Shown: positions 60,842 through 64,000 of the stretch, piece by piece
How positions within the stretch are numbered: the first letter of the stretch is position 1
Layout of the letters: each line of letters opens with the position of its first letter
NCBI RefSeq assembly: GCF_038502225.1
Contig: NC_091346.1
Location: 9,440,793 to 9,504,792, forward strand
Length of the DNA stretch: 64,000 nt
From: Cherax quadricarinatus
Taxonomy: Eukaryota; Arthropoda; Malacostraca; Decapoda; Parastacidae
Reading direction: 5' to 3'
Notes under the pieces: model-generated
What the model was told of the DNA's origin: nothing
Database searches by the model: none
The model's input: only the letters and a program-made list of their open reading frames with translations
Program-made: the position numbers and the translations under genes

Positions 60842-61887
60842 ATACACAAATAACCTGCACATAGAAGAGAGGAGCTTACGACGACTTTTCAGCCGGACTT
60901 GGATAATTTACAAAGTCACACTAACAGAAAAGAGAGGAGGAGGAAGAATATACAGGCCAGCAGACAGGGACGGCAGGAAGAGAGGTGGTAGTAGTTGAGG
61001 TAGTAGTAGTGGAGTCAGTCAAATACTAAGAAAGAGGAACACTGTAAGGGAGCTAGGTGCCCACTAAGGGTAGGAACAACAACACAGAGGAGGGGGAAAT
61101 AATAAAATAATAAGAGAACAAATACCCAAGGTAGAAGAAAGAAAACTCAAAGGAAAAAAGGAAAGAGGAAAGGGGAAGAGGAAGAAGGGGAAAAAAGAAT
61201 CAGGTTAAGTCACGGGTGTTCTGAAGTTTGAAGCATTTTACAGTGTAGTGGGAGAGGAAGGCATCTACAGAGACAAAGCCACGACTAAGATTCATACAAG
61301 GAAAGTTGTGTATAAGAGAGGATTCAACCAGACGGCGATTGTGAAAGCTATAAGTAGGATACACAGTTTTAGCAGAAGACCAGTCAATAGGATGACTGTG
61401 ATCTCTGACATGACAGAAAAGAGCATTGTTGGTGTCGGCAAGCCTAACACTACTTTGGTGCTCCCTAAGTCTGTCAGAAAGAGATCGGCCAGTTTCTCCA
61501 ATGTACTGAAGAGGACAGGAGGAACAGGAAATAGAGTAGACACCAGGAGCCTCTATAGAGAGAGGAGAGGTATGAACTAGATTAGTGCGAAGAGTGTTAG
61601 TCTGGCGACAAGTAAGTTTGATGTCTAAGGAACGGAGAGAGTTGAGATTAGAAAGACCGGAAATGTAGGGAAGGCAGAGGACAGTAGAGTTCACAAGAGT
61701 AGAGAGATTCGGAGAGAAGAAAGTCCATTTAGCACATGAGAAGGCAGAGTCTATGCAATGGGAAGGGTAGCCAAGACGGGAAAATGAATGGTTCAAGTCG
61801 GACCGAAACGTCGCCGTAAGCTCCTCCCTTCTATGCGCGGGTTATTTGTGTATTGTTCCAGTCACGGTATTGTGCCTTTTTTTATGT
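60842..61887 (-). mobile_element. PLE copy with inverted ends and 13-bp TSD
   Basis: TTAAGTTTAGACT at 60829-60841 and 61888-61900. The left end (tacacaaataacctgcacat...cagccggacttgg) is inverted relative to the right end (caagtcggaccgaaacgtcg...cgggttatttgtgta). It carries one minus-strand GIY-YIG frame, so unlike the dimers only its ends are inverted. Confidence 0.9.
61200..61796 (-). CDS. PLE C-terminal region with GIY-YIG endonuclease
   Basis: 198 codons: an N-terminal stretch (linker after the RT), then GVYSISCSSCPLQYIGETGR (GVY...YIG with C-x2-C), SLSDRLREHQ (conserved Arg and His), NNALFCHVRDHSHPIDW, and RRLVESSLIHNFP with the acidic Glu. Frame intact, RT missing through 5' truncation. 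Same family as the GIY-YIG domains at 32-34 and 49 kb but clearly diverged from both. Confidence 0.85.
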   Translation of the reverse strand: MNHSFSRLGYPSHCIDSAFSCAKWTFFSPNLSTLVNSTVLCLPYISGLSNLNSLRSLDIKLTCRQTNTLRTNLVHTSPLSIEAPGVYSISCSSCPLQYIGETGRSLSDRLREHQSSVRLADTNNALFCHVRDHSHPIDWSSAKTVYPTYSFHNRRLVESSLIHNFPCMNLSRGFVSVDAFLSHYTVKCFKLQNTRDLT

Positions 61888-61900
61888 TTAAGTTTAGACT

Positions 61901-62336
61901 GTTGATGCAAATTAGAAATTTCGCTGAAATGGTTAAAATCTTTGAATTGTTGGATTCAAAACAATTACTGATAGGCTTCAAAACTTTACGGTAGGCGAGG
62001 TTTATTAAAAGAAAGCCAAAAAAGTCCGGCCTTCATTTTGAACAGTTAAACGGCTTCCACATAATAACAAGAGAATATTTCTCATGATGGGAAACAATCA
62101 CTAAGTATTGGCGTATCTTATCTGGAACTATTATTTTCTTGAAATTGGGATGTGTACATAATAGTCTGACTTCTTTTTTTTTCAGAAAAAATTAATAAAA
62201 TTGGACTTTCTTAATATGCACAAAATTAAATAATTTTCATTAAGGATTATTGAGAATTAAAAACATGACAGTGTCAGCATAGTTGCTGATCCCTGTATTC
62301 CCTGTATGATATAGCATAGCATAGTAGTATCATCCA
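61901..62336. other. Intergenic, no gene seen
   Basis: A/T-rich, nothing recognised. Confidence 0.4.
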
Positions 62337-62570
62337 TGTGTTTAGACACGATATCCCTTGTAGGCCTGTGGCTTTGTGTGACGTCACGGGATGCACACGT
62401 GGAGGCTCATCCCTCTGTCCCGCTCTCACTCGGCGGCAGACCATCCAGGCGTAGACAGGCTAGGGAGCTGGGCTCCAGTCCTCATCTCAGTCTGACAATA
62501 TAGTTGCTATCCTACAAGTGTGTCTACCTTAAACCTACGATATCTCCATTTAAGAACCCTTTACGATAAA
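62337..62570 (+). promoter_or_regulatory. Possible 5' LTR of another retrotransposon
   Basis: Starts with tgtgtttagacac and contains a perfect palindromic cAMP-response-type element TGACGTCA at 62379-62386. It is followed directly by tggtgccagcggaggg, which looks like a tRNA primer-binding site. The right border aaa is not a CA end, and no second LTR is in the window. Weak call. Confidence 0.3.
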
Positions 62571-64000
62571 TGGTGCCAGCGGAGGGCCTGTAATTCTGAC
62601 GATTACAGCGATTTCTGGAGATAAAATTTCGACCAGCAAGACGGCCATTTCGTGTCACCAGTAGGCCTACCGACTACCGAGATTCACCCAGCCAGCTACC
62701 TCAAGTCAGCTACCTCAAGCCAGCTACTCTACCAGCTTCTACATTATTCACTGGTCAGTCTCTTTGTATTAGTGTTTATCTGCTTATTTGCATCACTCCC
62801 GAGGGGTTGACCCGAGTTTGCAAAATAAGCCAGTTTCCAGTCTGTGGTGGGGGAGTCAGAACAACCGAGTCCAGTCCAGCCTAGTCTACTCCATCCAATT
62901 ATTTTGCCTGCCAAGCCAGCTTCCACCCCTGCTGTGCTCATCGTGTGAAGTTATCAAGCCATTCTGTGTGAAGGGTTAAGTTAAGCCAGCTAGCAGCTAA
63001 CCCAGGTGTCTTACCCCAGTACTCAAGCAAGCCACGTGAGTAGTCTTCATCGCTTGTGATTCAAGCTCCAAGCATTCTGAGTGCTCTTTTTTCATCCTTG
63101 TGGTGTTGTAGTATTTCGTGGGTTTATTTTAAGCCAGCCGGCTTAGAATTATCTTCGCGGCAGTGTGGGTGTTCTCAGTGAGGCTTACGACGTTCAACCC
63201 ATAAGCCCAACCACTCACGATCACGTGTCTCACCATTGCCGGTCTCAGACGCCTCGTTCAGCCATTAACCCACTCGCCCAACCCCTACCATTGTTTTGGT
63301 ACACTACTATGGGTTCCAGCACCATATTTTAAGGACCACATAGGGGGTCAAGAGCTAGAGTGTGTCGCGCCATCTTTATAAAGCCTCCTGTGTGTTGTCA
63401 TTCTTCGATTTAAGCGCAATTCTACGATCATCTGTGCAGAGGACAGCAGCAAGACCATATAAACAATCCATCAATCTCATTCTTCAAGTGTTACAGCGAT
63501 AATAATTTTTTTTTTAGAGACATTTGCGGGTGTTGAGACATTTCTTTTGTGTTCCCAGTGATTTTTTTCTTAGTGACATTCAGTGACTCTTGATCAGACT
63601 CAGTGTTTATCATGTACTGATTGCATTAATTTCTTTTAATCTCCTTAATTCAGTGTTAATTTTCGTGCATTATTTTATATCTGTTGTGTTGTGTATCTTT
63701 TTATACACTTGAAGTAAGTACTTAGTGTTTCCTTTGTTGTGTGTGCAACATATGAGCAATATAGAACTTGTGTTTAAACTTCAGAATCACCTTGTGTTCT
63801 CAGTATTCCAGTGAATTAATTCAGTAATTTTTCACCTCATATTCTGCATCACAACTCAGTGTTGTCTGTTATTTTTTCTTCCTAGCATTTGTGTATTTTT
63901 GTTTTGTTCCCTGTGTGTTGAACATTCTTGTGTTCATATTCTTTTCATTCAGCCAGTGTCTAATTTGTCTTATTTCCACAGACAATAGTGCCATTATTAA
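62571..64000 (+). other. Possible LTR-element leader, no coding sequence
   Basis: No ORF of note. 62695-62735 has short repeats of agccagctacctcaag. From 63500 the sequence is T-rich. If the LTR call is right, gag would start beyond the window; it could equally be ordinary intergenic sequence or a host 5' UTR. Confidence 0.3.

Overview
The window looks like a decapod crustacean genome, probably crayfish- or lobster-like. The reasons are the dense nested retroelements, tRNA-derived SINEs ending in TTATC repeats, Penelope-like retroelements (PLEs), CR1 and RTE LINEs with microsatellite tails, and very long minisatellites. The taxon is inferred from repeat character only. I see no convincing host protein-coding gene. 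The only candidate host RNA gene is a 5S rRNA copy at about 14.7 kb. Almost everything else is mobile or tandemly repeated DNA.

Layout. 0-3.3 kb: 5' part of a Ty3/gypsy-like LTR retrotransposon on the minus strand. Its integrase lies before its reverse transcriptase, a Gmr1-like order. 4.8-10.2 kb: about 190 copies of a 28-bp minisatellite whose unit contains a small perfect hairpin. 10.9-11.7 kb: foldback PLE-type elements, one with a 13-bp target-site duplication (TSD). 11.9-14.1 kb: a 43-bp minisatellite. 14.7-16.4 kb: 5S rRNA directly followed by a tRNA-derived SINE, then a second SINE copy. 17.2-19.6 kb: a broken piggyBac transposon with TTAA-type ends. 19.9-21.7 kb: a LINE 3' end interrupted by a 1.05-kb insertion with a 6-bp TSD. 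22-27 kb: degenerate repeats, an RTE fragment and a 24-bp minisatellite.

27.7-38.5 kb is a mosaic of RTE copies, TA-microsatellites, fragments of a LINE with a restriction-like endonuclease, tRNA-like palindromes and a head-to-head PLE inverted dimer carrying its own nested foldback element. 40.2-44.3 kb: a nearly full-length LINE with a PHD-like finger, an RG-rich stretch and zinc knuckles in ORF1. 44.6-50.9 kb: a second LINE with three zinc knuckles in ORF1, broken by two PLE-type insertions, one with a 14-bp TSD. 51-53.4 kb: a decayed CR1 copy, a SINE fragment, a foldback element and another SINE. 54.2-59.4 kb: a stack of three layers. A 54-bp minisatellite was invaded by a foldback element, which was then invaded by a full-length CR1 whose ORF2 is intact (981 aa). 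60.8-61.9 kb: another PLE with a 13-bp TSD. The last 1.6 kb may be an LTR plus the leader of a further LTR retrotransposon.

The unifying theme is a set of PLE-related elements with inverted ends. They share a hammerhead-like core: YUGANRA, then a short GC hairpin, then GAAAC. At least six diverged versions occur in this window. Several copies have 13-14 bp TSDs, so the inverted structures were inserted as units.
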